Below are positions 12,753 to 23,552 of a DNA stretch of 44,731 bases, piece after piece; the stretch's first letter is position 1; each line of letters opens with the position of its first letter. The notes below the pieces were generated by a model that saw nothing but the letters and a program-made list of their open reading frames with translations, did not search any database and was not told the DNA's origin. This DNA is from Mesotaenium endlicherianum. Lineage: Eukaryota > Streptophyta > Zygnematophyceae > Zygnematales > Mesotaeniaceae. Where the stretch lies: NCBI GenBank assembly GCA_009602735.1, contig WELA01009454.1:6169-50899 (forward strand), written 5' to 3'. The position numbers and the translations under genes were made by a program.

Positions 12753-15229
12753 ATTTTGTGTGCACGCGCACTCAAGAGTGGGCTGCTTCTTCTTGTTATT
12801 GTGTGCAGAGCGTAGTCAAAATCATGAGGCTCTGCTACTGCCGGGAGGTGGCCCAAGGAGCCGGCTGACAAGCACAGCCCTTCCTGGGCGTTGGTGGTGT
12901 CATTTGCTTCCTGACCAGCATGCTCGTGTGCCTGCGTGTGTGCGTGCGTGTGCCTGAGCGTGTGCGGGAGCAGGGCTGGGCATCCCGGCAGCGGCGCAGC
13001 AGCTGCTGTTTGAGCCGTTCTCGCAGGCGGACACGTCCACCACGCGCCTGCACGGCGGCACCGGCATCGGCCTCTCCATCTGCAAGCGCCTGGCCAACCT
13101 GATGGGCGGCCAGATGAGCTTCGTGTCGCGCGCGGGCGTGGGGTCCACCTTCTTCTTCGACGTCAGCCTGCCCGTGGCGCCACTCGGCAGCCTGGGCCTG
13201 CCGCCGCCCGCGTGCAACCTGCCGCGCGACCAGCTGCGCGGCACGCGCGTGCTCGTGGTGGACGACCGCCCCGTGCGTCGCGCCGCCACGGAGGCGTTGC
13301 TTACGCGCTTGGGCATGACCTGCTCCTTCTGCCACTCCCTCACCGAGCTCCTCCCCAGCCCCCCTCCTTCGCATCCTGCCGGGCCGTCGCCATCAGCGTT
13401 GTCTTCATCGGCAGCAGCGACAGCAGCAGCAGTAGCAGCAGCAGGAGCAGGAGGAGGGGGGCAAGGGGGCCGCTGCTCGCGGCCAGCTCCCTCCTCTTGC
13501 GAAGAGTGCCAGACTCCCCTGCTGCCGCCCTCCTCTTCTCTCACCAGCCCCAGCCCCAGCCCCCTCCAGCTCAACCATGCTAACCCTGCCACAAGAGATT
13601 CCTCCATCCTGGACAGCAGAGGCAGCAGCAGCAGCAGCTCGGAGGAGGCGGCGGCGGCAGCGCTTGTGGTCCCCAGCACCAGGTGCAGGTGCGGGCCCGA
13701 CCTTGACAGCGATGGCCTGCCAGCTGGCACACTGGGGCAGACAGCGGAGAGCAGCCGCGCGTGGGCGGCGCTACTGAAGGCGGACGTGGTGCTGGTGGAG
13801 AGCAGCGTGTGGGAGCACGAGAAGTCGGCGTTTCCACAGCTGGCGGAACGCATCCGCAGCAGCGCCACCTGGCCCCCTCACCCCCATCCCCAACCCCAGC
13901 AGCAGCAGCACCCGCGGCAGCGGCAGGGGCCGCCGTGCGTGATGCTGTTGTCGCAGGACATGGGCGCGGATCACGCCGCCCGGCAGGAGAGGGAAGGGCC
14001 AGCAGGAGGCGGGGGGTTTGACGCGGTGGTGCTGAAACCGCTGCGCGCCAGCATGCTGGCTGCCAGCATCGTGCTCTGCCAGGGCAAGCGCCAGCAGCAG
14101 CAGCAGGAGCAGCATGAGGGGGGCGGGCCCTCCTCCGCACACGGAGGCCCCCTCCTGCCAGCTGCAGGCGGCTCTGAGGACGCACTGAGAGGCAGCGCTG
14201 TGACGCCTGGGGGCCCTCCAGAGGCACAGATGGTGAGCAGCAGGCCGCAGGGGGGCCCTCCGGGAGGGGGGGGGGGCGTGGCGGCACTGCTGACGGAGAT
14301 GCTGCGCGGCAAGCGCGTGCTGGTGGTGGATGACAACGCCGTCAACCGCAAGGTCATGAGCCGCATGCTGCTGCGCTACCGCGTGGCTGTGGACGCCGTC
14401 AGCGGGGGGCAGAAGGCACTGGACCTTCTGCGCGCCCCCACGCCTGTCCCCGCTCTTGCGAACGGCGCCGACGGCGCCTTCCACTGTGTCTTCATGGACC
14501 TCCAGGTGCGTTGTTTGCTTGCACGGATGTGTGCTTTGTAAGCACAGACGGCTCTGGCTGCAATTCACCCGCTTGCTGGCAGAGGGGCATTCATGGACCT
14601 CCAGGTGCGCTCGGACTGATGTGCGCGATACACACACACGCATTTCCAGATGGCTCTGTTTGGTCCTGACTGCTTGCTTGCAGACGGAGAGGCAGCGTAG
14701 GTGCAGCAGGGCAGCAGCAAGGGCACTTTTAAAAGGGTCTGCGTACGCGCGTGCTAAGGAGACCTTCCTGTCTGCTTTGCAGGACAAGTGATTGTGGCTT
14801 TCTTGCTCTCCCATGTGCACCATCTTCTTGATGCTCGCTGCTTGGCGCATGCAGCAGAATGCGGAGGCAACCTTCATGAAAATCCAAACGCTCACCACTC
14901 CCCGGCATGGCAATGCATGTGGGGATGCGCAGATGCCGGGCATGGACGGTTATGAGGCCACGCGGCAGATCCGGGCGGCAGAGAAGGAGGCGCTAGGCCG
15001 AGCGCGGGCGCAGCCGCATGCGCAGCACCCGGAGGAGGAGGAGGAGGCCGTGCGACCTATGCTGATCCTTGCGCTGACGGCGGACATTGTGGTGGGCACG
15101 CGCGAGAAGTGCGCGGAGGCGGGCATGGACGGCTTCATGTCCAAGCCCATCGAGGAGGACCAGCTGTACCGCGTGCTCTCCAAGTTCTTTCCCGCCCCTG
15201 CTCCTGCTCCTGCTCTTGCTCCCGCCTGA
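4921..15229 (+). CDS. CHASE-domain hybrid histidine kinase, cytokinin-receptor-like (12 exons)
   Basis: Proposed exons are 4921-5334, 6359-6479, 6890-7093, 7562-7681, 8032-8152, 8707-8874, 9444-9519, 10438-10752, 11705-11875, 12269-12686, 12974-14505 and 14933-15229. All 11 introns are GT-AG, phases agree, and the sum is 3957 nt (1318 aa, TGA stop). Order: acidic N-terminus; TM1 (about 85-106); CHASE ligand domain (about 115-390); TM2 (about 395-416); HisKA with [13 protein letters not shown] (His459); HATPase with N box [11 protein letters not shown] (N578), G1 EDTGLGI (D708), FEPFSQAD and GGTGIGLSI (737-745). A receiver-like domain from about 800 has E in VVLVESS where the phospho-Asp should be, and carries long Ser/Ala/Gly/Pro/Gln-rich insertions. 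The final receiver (about 1155-1310) has VVDDN, FMD (D1218) and SKP (K1291). Plant cytokinin receptors share this architecture; ligand sensing by CHASE would drive a His-Asp phosphorelay, probably from an endomembrane or plasma membrane. Cytokinin as ligand is inferred. An alternative start is ATG 4960. Confidence 0.92.
6216..6270 (+). repeat. (GA)n microsatellite in intron 1
   Basis: A nearly pure GA run of about 55 bases, with single interruptions near its 3' end, lies about 90 bases upstream of the exon 2 acceptor (AG at 6357-6358). Confidence 0.9.
6451..6748 (+). repeat. tandem duplication of the exon 2 end and its 5' splice site within intron 2
   Basis: The last part of exon 2 with its donor (ACGGCTGCGCTG at 6452, CCGGTGCC at the junction) recurs diverged about 121-123 bases downstream (ACGGCTGCGCTG at 6573, CCGGTGCC near 6600). 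A second block, TGCCACTGGGCCCA at 6541, recurs at 6712. Both copies downstream of 6480 lie inside intron 2. Confidence 0.75.
8901..8940 (+). repeat. TG-rich tract just inside intron 6
   Basis: Alternating GT/GC dinucleotides begin 26 bases after the donor at 8875. Confidence 0.85.
10764..10800 (+). repeat. TG-rich tract just inside intron 8
   Basis: TGTGTGTGTCTGTGTG-type repeats begin 11 bases after the donor at 10753. Confidence 0.85.
11891..11955 (+). repeat. (TG)n tract just inside intron 9
   Basis: A long GT run with one ATT interruption begins 15 bases after the donor at 11876. It is the longest of the four tracts. Confidence 0.9.
12718..12750 (+). repeat. (TG)n tract just inside intron 10
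   Basis: A pure GT run begins 31 bases after the donor at 12687. A second TG-rich stretch (about 12918-12965) precedes the acceptor of the same 287-base intron. Confidence 0.9.
14490..14690 (+). repeat. tandem duplication of the exon 11 end and its 5' splice site within intron 11
   Basis: TTCATGGACCTCCAGGTGCG occurs at 14491-14510, spanning the exon 11/intron 11 junction, and again at 14590-14609. Downstream blocks also pair: CAGACGGCTCTGG near 14545 with CAGATGGCTCTG near 14647, and GCTTGCTGGCAGA near 14571 with GCTTGCTTGCAGA near 14675. The unit is about 99-104 bases and the copies are diverged. Confidence 0.85.
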
Positions 15230-18200
15230 CGCGGTGGGCCGTCGGTGCACTCGCATGTGCCAGCATGCACGTGCAAACAAATGTGAATGTGGAAACCTAG
15301 TCATTATGACTGAGAGAGGCTCGCACGCTAGCTGGCAAGAAGGGCATGACTGAGCTTCACTCGCCTATATGGGGTGAAGCATGCCTCTGCTCCTACTTCA
15401 TCCTGCTGCTTCTGCCCCTGTGCACTTGCACTCGGCACCTTGCATCAGGAAGCAGCAGCGATGATGAAAGTCAGCATCGGTGACGTTGCATCTTGAGCAC
15501 CCAAGTCCAGAGATGTAGTTATCTTGTAAATCCATACATGCGCGTCACTATTTAGATGACGAGGCAATTGGCTACCTTAAGGGAGTCATAGTATATATTC
15601 TTATCCTTCGTCTGTCATTTGTTTATTGTTGCCCACTCTGTTGAGGAGCACTGCAAGTCCATATTCTCTTGGCAGCTGTAGTAGTTAAGCTGCATGGTGG
15701 TACTTAATAAGCGGCGTCTTTGTGAATTATATACTTTGACAGAAGTAGACCTCTTTAAGCAGATCACAAGTCGATTGAGTTTATTCTCTTCATTGTAACA
15801 TTGGCGAAGTACCACAGAGACATGGCCGATAAGTATGTAACCACTTCAGATGATTGAAGTGATCTGTTTGGAGTCGGGCTTGCAGATGTGGGCATATCCC
15901 CTTTTTCACTGGGTCAGTCAATGCACGTCTCTTTGGTTGGGAAATTTGGAAGTACACGCAGTAAAGGTTACTGGTAGCTTTGCAGGAATATATGACAACC
16001 CGCCCTTGCGCCTGCATATGCTGGAGAGTGGGGCGGCAATCTTCCCTTACATTTACCCAAGGGTTTCACTTAAGCGTAGATGGTGTGGACAAATTGTCCG
16101 ATGCACGTAGACTTCTGCCCTCTCCCTTGGTTTAACTTTTGGGTCGAGGATCAGCTTCAATTGCTGCACACACTGTGCGTCTGTGACGCTAATAAGTGCT
16201 CGAGACATTCTGATGGGCTATTATCAATGAAGGCTTAATAAAACGACCAAAGAAAAAGAAATGCAAGCTTAACGTATAGCATATATGTCCTGTAAGCATA
16301 TGGTGTCTTGACAACCTTTGTGCCTAACATCCTCGTCTCCTGCAACTGCTTACTGCGCACCAGAAGAATAGCGTAAACAACTTTGCGTCGCACAGCTGCA
16401 TACCTTGCTGCGCATCTGAACACGCTGAGCAAAGGAACGTTTGAGTGAGCAAACAAAAGGACCTCATCTATGGTAAGAGCGTCAAGCAACTGTGTCCTCC
16501 AACTTGGCAGCCGTAGTCATACCTAGAGTCCCGCCCTCCTTCAAACTCACGTAGAAGCACTAGCAAGCCTGAAACATACACTGGAACTGATTGAATTAAA
16601 ACACCATAGCGAACGAGTCTCCACGTGCAAGCAAGAGGTCCGTTGTGCCTCCTGGCTGTCCATAGCAGACATTCAAGGGATTGACAAGCTTGCTGTCGAG
16701 CATGTCAACAACAGGTCCGGCTGGCAAGCAGGATACGTGCTATTGACAAGTGGCGACAGGCGGGCCAGCTGTGGACAAGCTCGACAGCAGGCCCCCATAC
16801 CTGCTAACAGATATCGAAGGCACGTTTGCCCGCTGTTCGCAGGCGCCAGCTTCTAACATGTTCAACAGCAAGGGCTTCCTCGCACAGGGCCCCCGGGCAC
16901 TTTTGACAGCTGGCGTGTCGTCATGTATACATCAGCATGTCCACGCCAATGCACGTGTGTCTATGTGAGGGGGCGAGAGAGAGGGAGGGGAGGGGGAGAG
17001 AGGGAGGGAGGGAGGGGACTTTCACCAGCTCAGATTTGACCATGGGTGTGCGCAATGGCTGGAAGGTAATCTGCCAACCAGGACTTCCTGGCTGCGGAAG
17101 TGAGGCGCGGGCATGCAACGAGCTTCGAGAGCGCAGATGGGCAGCTGCATTATGGCCACATTTGTCCCCAAAGAGGGGAAAGCACAAGCACATGCACCCT
17201 CACAACGCTCTCGCGAGAAGGGACACGCCGAGAGTGGCCCACCTGGCCACTCGGCTCGAAGGCGGGCTCCCATTTGCCAGCAGCCAGCCGCTGATGCTTG
17301 ATCTTTCGGCACCGGGAGCGGGCCATCCCTGACAGAAGGGGGCAGCAGCGGCGACAGAGGCCCCATGCTGCACGGCTAGCTGGCCCACCTTGCCCTTCTC
17401 CGCCACACAACCACCACCGGACCGAGTGGCCGACACCTCTACCCTCCCAACTCCAAACCCGCCCCCCCCGCCCTCCCCCGAACTCCTCCCAGCTCATCCC
17501 CATCCCCGGGCGAATGAAATTGCTCTCACCACCGACACTCCAGGAGCTCAGCCCCGAGTCTCCGCCCCTTTGCAGACCCTGAGCCATTTTTGTGGGCCTT
17601 GAGACTGCCAGCAAGCTCTGCCCACCCGCTCTCAACCTTTTGACCGGGGCTAAGCCTGCACAGCAGATGCAGATGCAGATGCATGCGCATTCAGCGTGCT
17701 TGCATGCTGCTCGAGACCCACTTGGTGCACAAGTCTTGCCTGCCAGCTACAGCACGCACACACACACACAGACACACGCGCGCGCGTGCGCGCGTGAACG
17801 AAAGCTGTGTCCGCAGAACAAAGCAGCTGTGTGAGTGGCTGTGGTGACCAGCAGGTGGGCGTGCGTCCCAGTAAGAGGCTGAGCCACGTCGGCCGGCCAG
17901 CGTGCATCCCCACCCACCGCAGGCAGAGGAGCGACAGGACCCCAAGGGGGCTGCATGCACGGCCCGGGAGCACTGCAGCAGGCACGGGCACGGGCACGGG
18001 CACAGGCACAAGCACAGGCAACAACCCCTTTGAGCAGCAGGCGCCATTGGCAGGGGCGCAGGCATCCATGGAAGAGGGTGGGTCGATGCCGACCAACCAA
18101 CCCCAGCGCCGCTGGGAGAGCGAGGGCAAATGCGCGGGGCGTAAACACCATCCACCCCGGAGCGAGTGAGGGCCTCAGCAGCAACCACCCCCATCCTTCG

Positions 18201-19136
18201 CCACTGCCGCTGCTGCAGCTGCCGGTATGGGGACACGGCAAGCGCTCCCCGAGCGTAGACCAGCAGAGGGTGCAGCCGCAATTGCAGCAGTGAGTGAGGG
18301 AAGAGAATGCTCGACTTGGTGACTGGCTCTGGCTGACAGAGAGGGAGGGGAAGGTGTTGGGGGGGGGGGCTGACCCGGGAAGGCGGCCACAGGGGCGACT
18401 GTTAGCGAGGGTACTCGCCGTGCTGCTGCCCCACCACCGCACCACGCTGCGCCGCATAGTTTGCCTGTCCTGATTCTACTGCAGCCAGACCGTCTCTTCC
18501 CCTCCCCGTCCCTCTAGCCCGCCTTCAGGTCCGCCTCCGCCTCCACCTCCACTTGCTGCTTTTGCTGCCCGGCAACGTCGGCATCAGCACCAGCCGCGAG
18601 GGAGGGTGCCAGCCAGCCCGCCAGCCATCCACGCGGGCATGCATGCATGCTTGCCTTGGCCGTGGACCGTGGGGGACGGGAGCAGGCAGCAGTCCAGCAG
18701 CCGCAGCCGCAGCAGCAGCAGCAGGACGGCACGCCTGTGAGCTCTCTCAGGTAGGACGCCCCTCCCTGGCTGCAGCTGACACACTCTCTTCCTTCGCGTC
18801 TGGGGGCCCACGGCAGCTCGTGCACATGTCACCATTAGTGCTAGAGTAACTACTGCCGCTAGTGCTTGCATGGGCAGGCGCAGGCACCCGGGTACCCCCC
18901 TTGACCCCCTCAAATGCCCAGGTTGCTTTCTGATCCGAGGCTGAGACAAGTGCTGTCTTGCTCCGATACAGCAGCAGCTGCTATTGCTTAAGCCTGCCAT
19001 TTGGCAGGCCGAGACGATTCACCCACGCTGCCTCTCTCTGCTGCTACAGCAGTGTCGGCTGCTTCTGGAGAGGGAGAACACCACCAGTATTGCAGAAGGC
19101 ATGGGAGAGGGAGGTGGAGGAGAGGGGGAGGGAGGG
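15230..19136. other. intergenic: 3' flank of the kinase gene and repeat-rich DNA, no gene recognised
   Basis: 15230-16600 is of ordinary composition and contains the presumed 3' UTR; TTGTAAA at 15524 is one of several possible poly(A) signals. 16960-18900 is GC-rich, with GA, CA/CG and GGCACG-type (17981-18020) simple repeats. Several ORFs exceed 150 codons on both strands here, but they overlap each other in antisense frames and show no domain or splice-consistent homology. I regard them as composition artefacts. Confidence 0.5.
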
Positions 19137-19451
19137 NNNNNNNNNNNNNNNNNNNNNNNNNNNNNNNNNNNNNNNNNNNNNNNNNNNNNNNNNNNNNNNN
19201 NNNNNNNNNNNNNNNNNNNNNNNNNNNNNNNNNNNNNNNNNNNNNNNNNNNNNNNNNNNNNNNNNNNNNNNNNNNNNNNNNNNNNNNNNNNNNNNNNNNN
19301 NNNNNNNNNNNNNNNNNNNNNNNNNNNNNNNNNNNNNNNNNNNNNNNNNNNNNNNNNNNNNNNNNNNNNNNNNNNNNNNNNNNNNNNNNNNNNNNNNNNN
19401 NNNNNNNNNNNNNNNNNNNNNNNNNNNNNNNNNNNNNNNNNNNNNNNNNNN
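19137..19451. other. assembly gap (315 N)
   Basis: A run of 315 unresolved bases. The left edge is a purine-rich GGGAGGGAGGG stretch and the right edge runs into a tandem repeat, so the gap was probably caused by simple sequence. Confidence 0.99.
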
Positions 19452-19460
19452 TCATAACCC

Positions 19461-19603
19461 CCCTTATCTCTCCTTTCGTAAACCCCCCCCATCCATGATC
19501 CCTCTTTTCGTCCGCCATCCCTCTTTTCGTACCCCCCCGCTATCCCTCTTTTCGTACCCACTGCTATCCCTCTTGTGGTACCCCCCCGCTATCGTACCCG
19601 CCA
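19461..19603. repeat. tandem repeat with a unit of about 25 bp
   Basis: Four to five imperfect copies of a unit built from CCCTCTTTTCGTACCC followed by a C run and GCTAT (19500, 19518, 19543, 19567 and partial flanking copies). The array continues to the edge of the gap and may extend into it. Confidence 0.8.
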
Positions 19604-20613
19604 TTAAAGTGTAATCGTCACTCTGCACCTGTGACGGAAAAAGGACTGCAGTCTGCCTGGCTTAGTCGCTGCGGTCAACACGCGGTCAAGTGTCGTTGCT
19701 GGTCGTTGCGCCCTACGTAGGCTGGCCGTGACTCTGCCACGCCTGCCAGACCATTTTTTGAGTTGCGACAACCTCCAGGAGACATCGGACGTCATAACGT
19801 GGCCACCAATTACTACACTAAATTGCACTAGGTTTTTGTACTCGCTAGAATAAGGGCCAGTTTACAGTGGCCACAGGCACTCAATTGATCAACGCGAATG
19901 GCGGAATTGAAAATTACGAGATCGAAGCGACGAAGACAAAATAGACGACCAAGTTTCAAAAAGCTAAACAGAAAAGTGTTTAAAGTGCACAAGCACAAAA
20001 TTGATTGAGGGAAATGGTACAATCCCCTCCACATCATGTCGCGTTTCGTCTCCGCGTCATTTCCCAGCTCGATCAGACCTCACAAAGCATATTTTAACAT
20101 CGTGCATCGTTCATCTTGCTTTTAAAATTTGACCTTTGGGTGCCGAAACCTCACATCTTCACCAACCGCGAACATAACTTTTAACATACACCGTTGCCTG
20201 CTGAATGTAGTAGCAACTATTGTATTGGCAGCTCCCAACTAGCGAGGGAGGGGTAACACAATATACACATGTACCGTTCCACAACAGCGCCCTGCATCCT
20301 GTCATCGACGCACCAGCGCATTAAATACCCCAGTTAAGAGAGAGTTAGCTAGCTTTTTTGCGTGCTTACAGCCCCATGACCAAAACAAAAGGCGTATGAA
20401 TTAATTAAATTGGAGCGAGCTCCGAAATAACATGAAGGTCCATACTCATCTACAGAAAACCGCGAGGACCGAGAACTGCTAAGGTGTCGGCAAAGGAATA
20501 TGAAACAAGAGAAACTGGGGTCGATGCACAAACCTAGATAGAGCGCTAGCTGCACGCTCGTGAATGGTAGAAGCCTGAGCACTCTATAGACTACAACCGA
20601 CTAGCTGGCGGTA
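19604..20613. other. left flank of gypsy-A; possibly the 3' end of the interrupted non-LTR element
   Basis: No gene is recognised. On the minus strand, reading leftward from the LTR at 20613, the reading frame of the endonuclease ORF that is cut at 35796 would continue for about seven codons and stop at TAG. This part may therefore be the displaced 3' end of that element (inference). The remainder is AT-rich with no motif I can name. Confidence 0.35.
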
Positions 20614-21332
20614 TGTAATGAATCAGTATATTGGTTGATATAATATTCATTTAAATATAATAATTAAATAAGTGTAGCCTACTGAATTTTAGTTAATATT
20701 GAGTCTGCTGGACCTTATAAAATAATCAGTTTGATGACTCAGCCGGGAGCAGCAGGCTGAAGTCAACTTAAGTCAGCTTGCTGACACATTCTTTGACAGC
20801 CAGCTGACTTCCGTACTCGGTAGCAGCAAACTGCCTAGATATGCATCTAAGTGTGGTGTGCTGGATGAATGGCCACATGACATCCTTAGGATGGATGGCG
20901 ATTCGGGATGATGGGAGATGGCGGTGGATTTGGTCAACCGAGGTCCTACCAACGTGGTTAACTCCCGGGTAGGCGGTGCCATCGCACTGGCCGTTGAACA
21001 GTAAACTCATTCCATGTACATATGCTAGGTATTGGTCTCGAATTTGGCAATTGAAAACGAGGCCAACTCTCTTGTACAGCTTACGGAGAGAGATCTGAAT
21101 CCAAGGCGAGAAGCCATTGATATGCACTGTCATCTAGCCTTGCTTATGTATGAGTTTACTAATTGCATTATTGATGCTAGTTTACTTGCATTTGACTTGC
21201 GAGAATTGTCCATTGCTAGTGTGTTGTCTTTTGCTGTTTCATCAATTAACAGAAAATACCATAAAGATTACTTGCTGATATAAAGATCTTCATTAATTGT
21301 TAATCGCCTATTTGGTAAGTCGATTCATTTCA
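20614..21332 (+). repeat. gypsy-A 5' LTR (719 bp)
   Basis: It begins TGTAATGAAT and ends ATTCATTTCA, imperfect inverted termini with TG...CA. A primer-binding site follows after one base. A perfect palindrome GTCAGCTTGCTGAC lies at 20772-20785. Compared with this copy, the 3' LTR lacks 22-23 bases right after TGTAATGAAT. Confidence 0.9.
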
Positions 21333-21333
21333 G

Positions 21334-21346
21334 TGGTATCGGAGCC
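21334..21346 (+). other. primer-binding site, initiator-Met tRNA type
   Basis: TGGTATCGGAGCC differs by one base from TGGTATCAGAGCC, the usual plant LTR-retroelement site complementary to the 3' end of tRNA-iMet. It starts one base after the LTR and 21 bases before the gag ATG at 21367, which fixes the LTR end and the element's orientation. Confidence 0.85.
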
Positions 21347-21366
21347 GTTATCCCAACCTTCTTTGT

Positions 21367-22827
21367 ATGGTAAGGACAAGATCTCAAACTAGCAACTCCC
21401 GAGACATGGAGAACCAGTATAACGAGAATGTCGAAAGCCAGGCTGAAAGCCATGTAGCGGGAACCCGTACCTATTCTGAAGCAGTGGCAGATACTGCAGC
21501 TAGAGAAGCTGCAGATGAGGCAGCTGCTATTGTTGCAGTCGCAACACAGCAGGCTGAGGAGGAAAGAGTCAGACTAGAAGTTGAACAATTAGCAAAAGCT
21601 TAGGAAGAGACAAAAAGGAGGGAAGGGCAGCCAGCGGACGAGCGCACTGTCGAAGAACTTATGGCAGCAAGGGCCAATGTTTTGAACCCACCTCCTGCTG
21701 TACAACTCAATGTGCCTCTAGGTCAAATTTGTGTCCGGCTGAATGCGGCAGGAAATGCTGCTGTTGGAGCGAGAGGGACTGTTGAGGACACTACTCAGCG
21801 AGTGGATGCCACTGCTACTGCTGCATTTGCTAGACTCCCACCTCAAAAAGTGGATTTGGGAGCATTATTTGTACAAATGCAATCGCAAATGGCGAGCATG
21901 TATCAGTCCCAACAGGAGGACAAAAGAATCATAATGTCTCTGCTGCGGGACAGAGACCAACTGGCTTCTCAAACCACTGGTGGTGGTGGCAGAGGGCCTA
22001 GTAAGCCTAAAAACCTCCTCAGGACTATGATCCTGAGGGAAACAAAAAGTATTACCTGATTAAGTTTCTCGCTGATGTTGAGCAGTGGCTAGAGAACTAC
22101 CCAGAACTGCAAGATTACGAGAAGGTCAGGCACACTGGTGCTCTTTTGAAAGGCAATGCAGCAGACTCGTGGCTGTATTGGAAAGGAGAGCGTAAGGCTC
22201 AGCAACTCGGTGACCCTACTTGGGTAGAGTTTGTCGAGAAACTGCATGAGAAGTTTGATGTGATCAATCAGCAGGGGAAGCTATCTATGCAATGATCTCC
22301 TTGACACTGAAGCAGACCACTTCAGTTGCTGAGTTTGCTCAAAATTTCCTGGAGAACATGATGAAGCAGCCAGACTTGCCAGAGAGGTATAGGATAGCAT
22401 ACTTCAAGTATGGCTTGAATTACAAAGTCTCTGGTCACATCGCTGAAAAGAAGTATGAAAAACTGGCTGAGTTGATCTAGGATGCTGATGCCTGGGATCA
22501 GCAGCAGTTCAATCACAAGCGCCAGAGTAATGCTTTGGTGTCTAAGATTGTCAAAAAGCCCCACGGGTCCTACAATGCAATTGAAGGAGACAAGGCTGAG
22601 GATGATCGGGGTGATGAGTACGAGTATGAGTATAATGCTATACAGTCTAGAGGGAGAGGTGATTACTCTCGAGGTGGCTATGGAAGAGGTCGTGGTAGAA
22701 CTAAGCCGAGACCAGCCTCAGCAAAATCCATTTGCTTCCATTGCCAGCAGCCAGGTCACTTCAGAGAGCAGTGTCCAGTCAAGCACCTCCCAAAGGTCGA
22801 GAGAAAAGACCAGCCTTTAAAAGACAG
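21367..22827 (+). pseudogene. gypsy-A gag, broken
   Basis: It starts MVRTRSQ at 21367, 21 bases after the primer-binding site. Alanine/glutamate-rich N-terminal segments are followed by a capsid region around DVEQWLENYPELQDYEK and TTSVAEFAQNF. An arginine/glycine-rich stretch then precedes a single CCHC knuckle CFHCQQPGHFREQC (about 22733-22776). Damage: in-frame TAG at 21601 and 22478, and frameshifts near 22010 and 22290. The 3' end is interrupted by the reverse solo LTR at 22828. It is unrelated in sequence to the two-knuckle gag at 485-2397. Confidence 0.85.
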
Positions 22828-23547
22828 TGAAATGAATCGACTTACCAAATAGGCGATAATTAATTAATAAAGATCTTTATATCAGCAAGTAATCTTTATG
22901 GTATTTTTCGTTAATTGATTTAACAGCAAAGGACAACACACTAGCAGTGAATAATACTCGTAAGTCAAATGCAAGTAAACTAGCATCAATAATGCAATCA
23001 GTAAACTCATACATAAGCAAGGTTGGAAGACAGTCCGTGTCAATGGCTTCCCGCCTTGGATTCAGGTTTCTCTCAGTAAGCTGTACAAGAGAGTTGGCCT
23101 CGTTTCCGAATTCCGAACTCGAGAGCAATGCCTAGCATATGTACATGGAATGAGTTTACTGTTCAACGGCCAGTGCGATGGCACCGCCTACCCGGGAGTT
23201 AATTACGTTGGTAGGACCTCGGTTAACCAAATCCACCGCCATCTCCCATCATCCCGAATAGCCATCCATCATAGGGATGTCATCTGGCCATTAATCTAGC
23301 ATATCATACTTAGATGCATATCGAGGCAGTTTGCTGCTACCGAGTACGGAAGTCAGCTGGCTCTCAAAGAATGTGTCAGCAAGCTGACTTAAGTGGACTT
23401 CAGCCTGCTGCTTCCGGCTGAGTCATTAAACTGATTTTAAATATAAAGTCCAGCAGACTGATTATTAAGTAAGGTTCAGTAAGCTGAACTTAAATAACTA
23501 TTATATTTAAATGAATATTATATCTACTAATATACTGATTCATTACA
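22828..23547 (-). mobile_element. solo LTR of the gypsy-A family, inverted, with 5-bp target duplication
   Basis: It is the reverse complement of the gypsy-A LTR, beginning TGAAATGAAT and ending ATTCATTACA, 720 bp. It is flanked by perfect direct repeats GACAG (22823-22827 and 23548-23552), as expected for a retroviral-type integration followed by LTR-LTR recombination. The host gag-pol reading frame resumes directly after the second GACAG. It retains the palindrome (GTCAGCAAGCTGAC, 23375-23388). Confidence 0.95.
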
Positions 23548-23552
23548 GACAG

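Noticed and set aside
13771..14943. 390-codon open frame on the minus strand
   Set aside because: It lies antisense to exon 11, intron 11 and the receiver domain, in GC-rich sequence where antisense frames stay open by composition. It is His/Ala/Arg-rich with no domain.
17150..18457. Several overlapping frames of 160-236 codons on the minus strand
   Set aside because: They overlap one another in GC-rich simple-repeat sequence and show no domain or paired splice sites.
18958..19614. Frames crossing the N gap
   Set aside because: They consist mostly of unknown residues.
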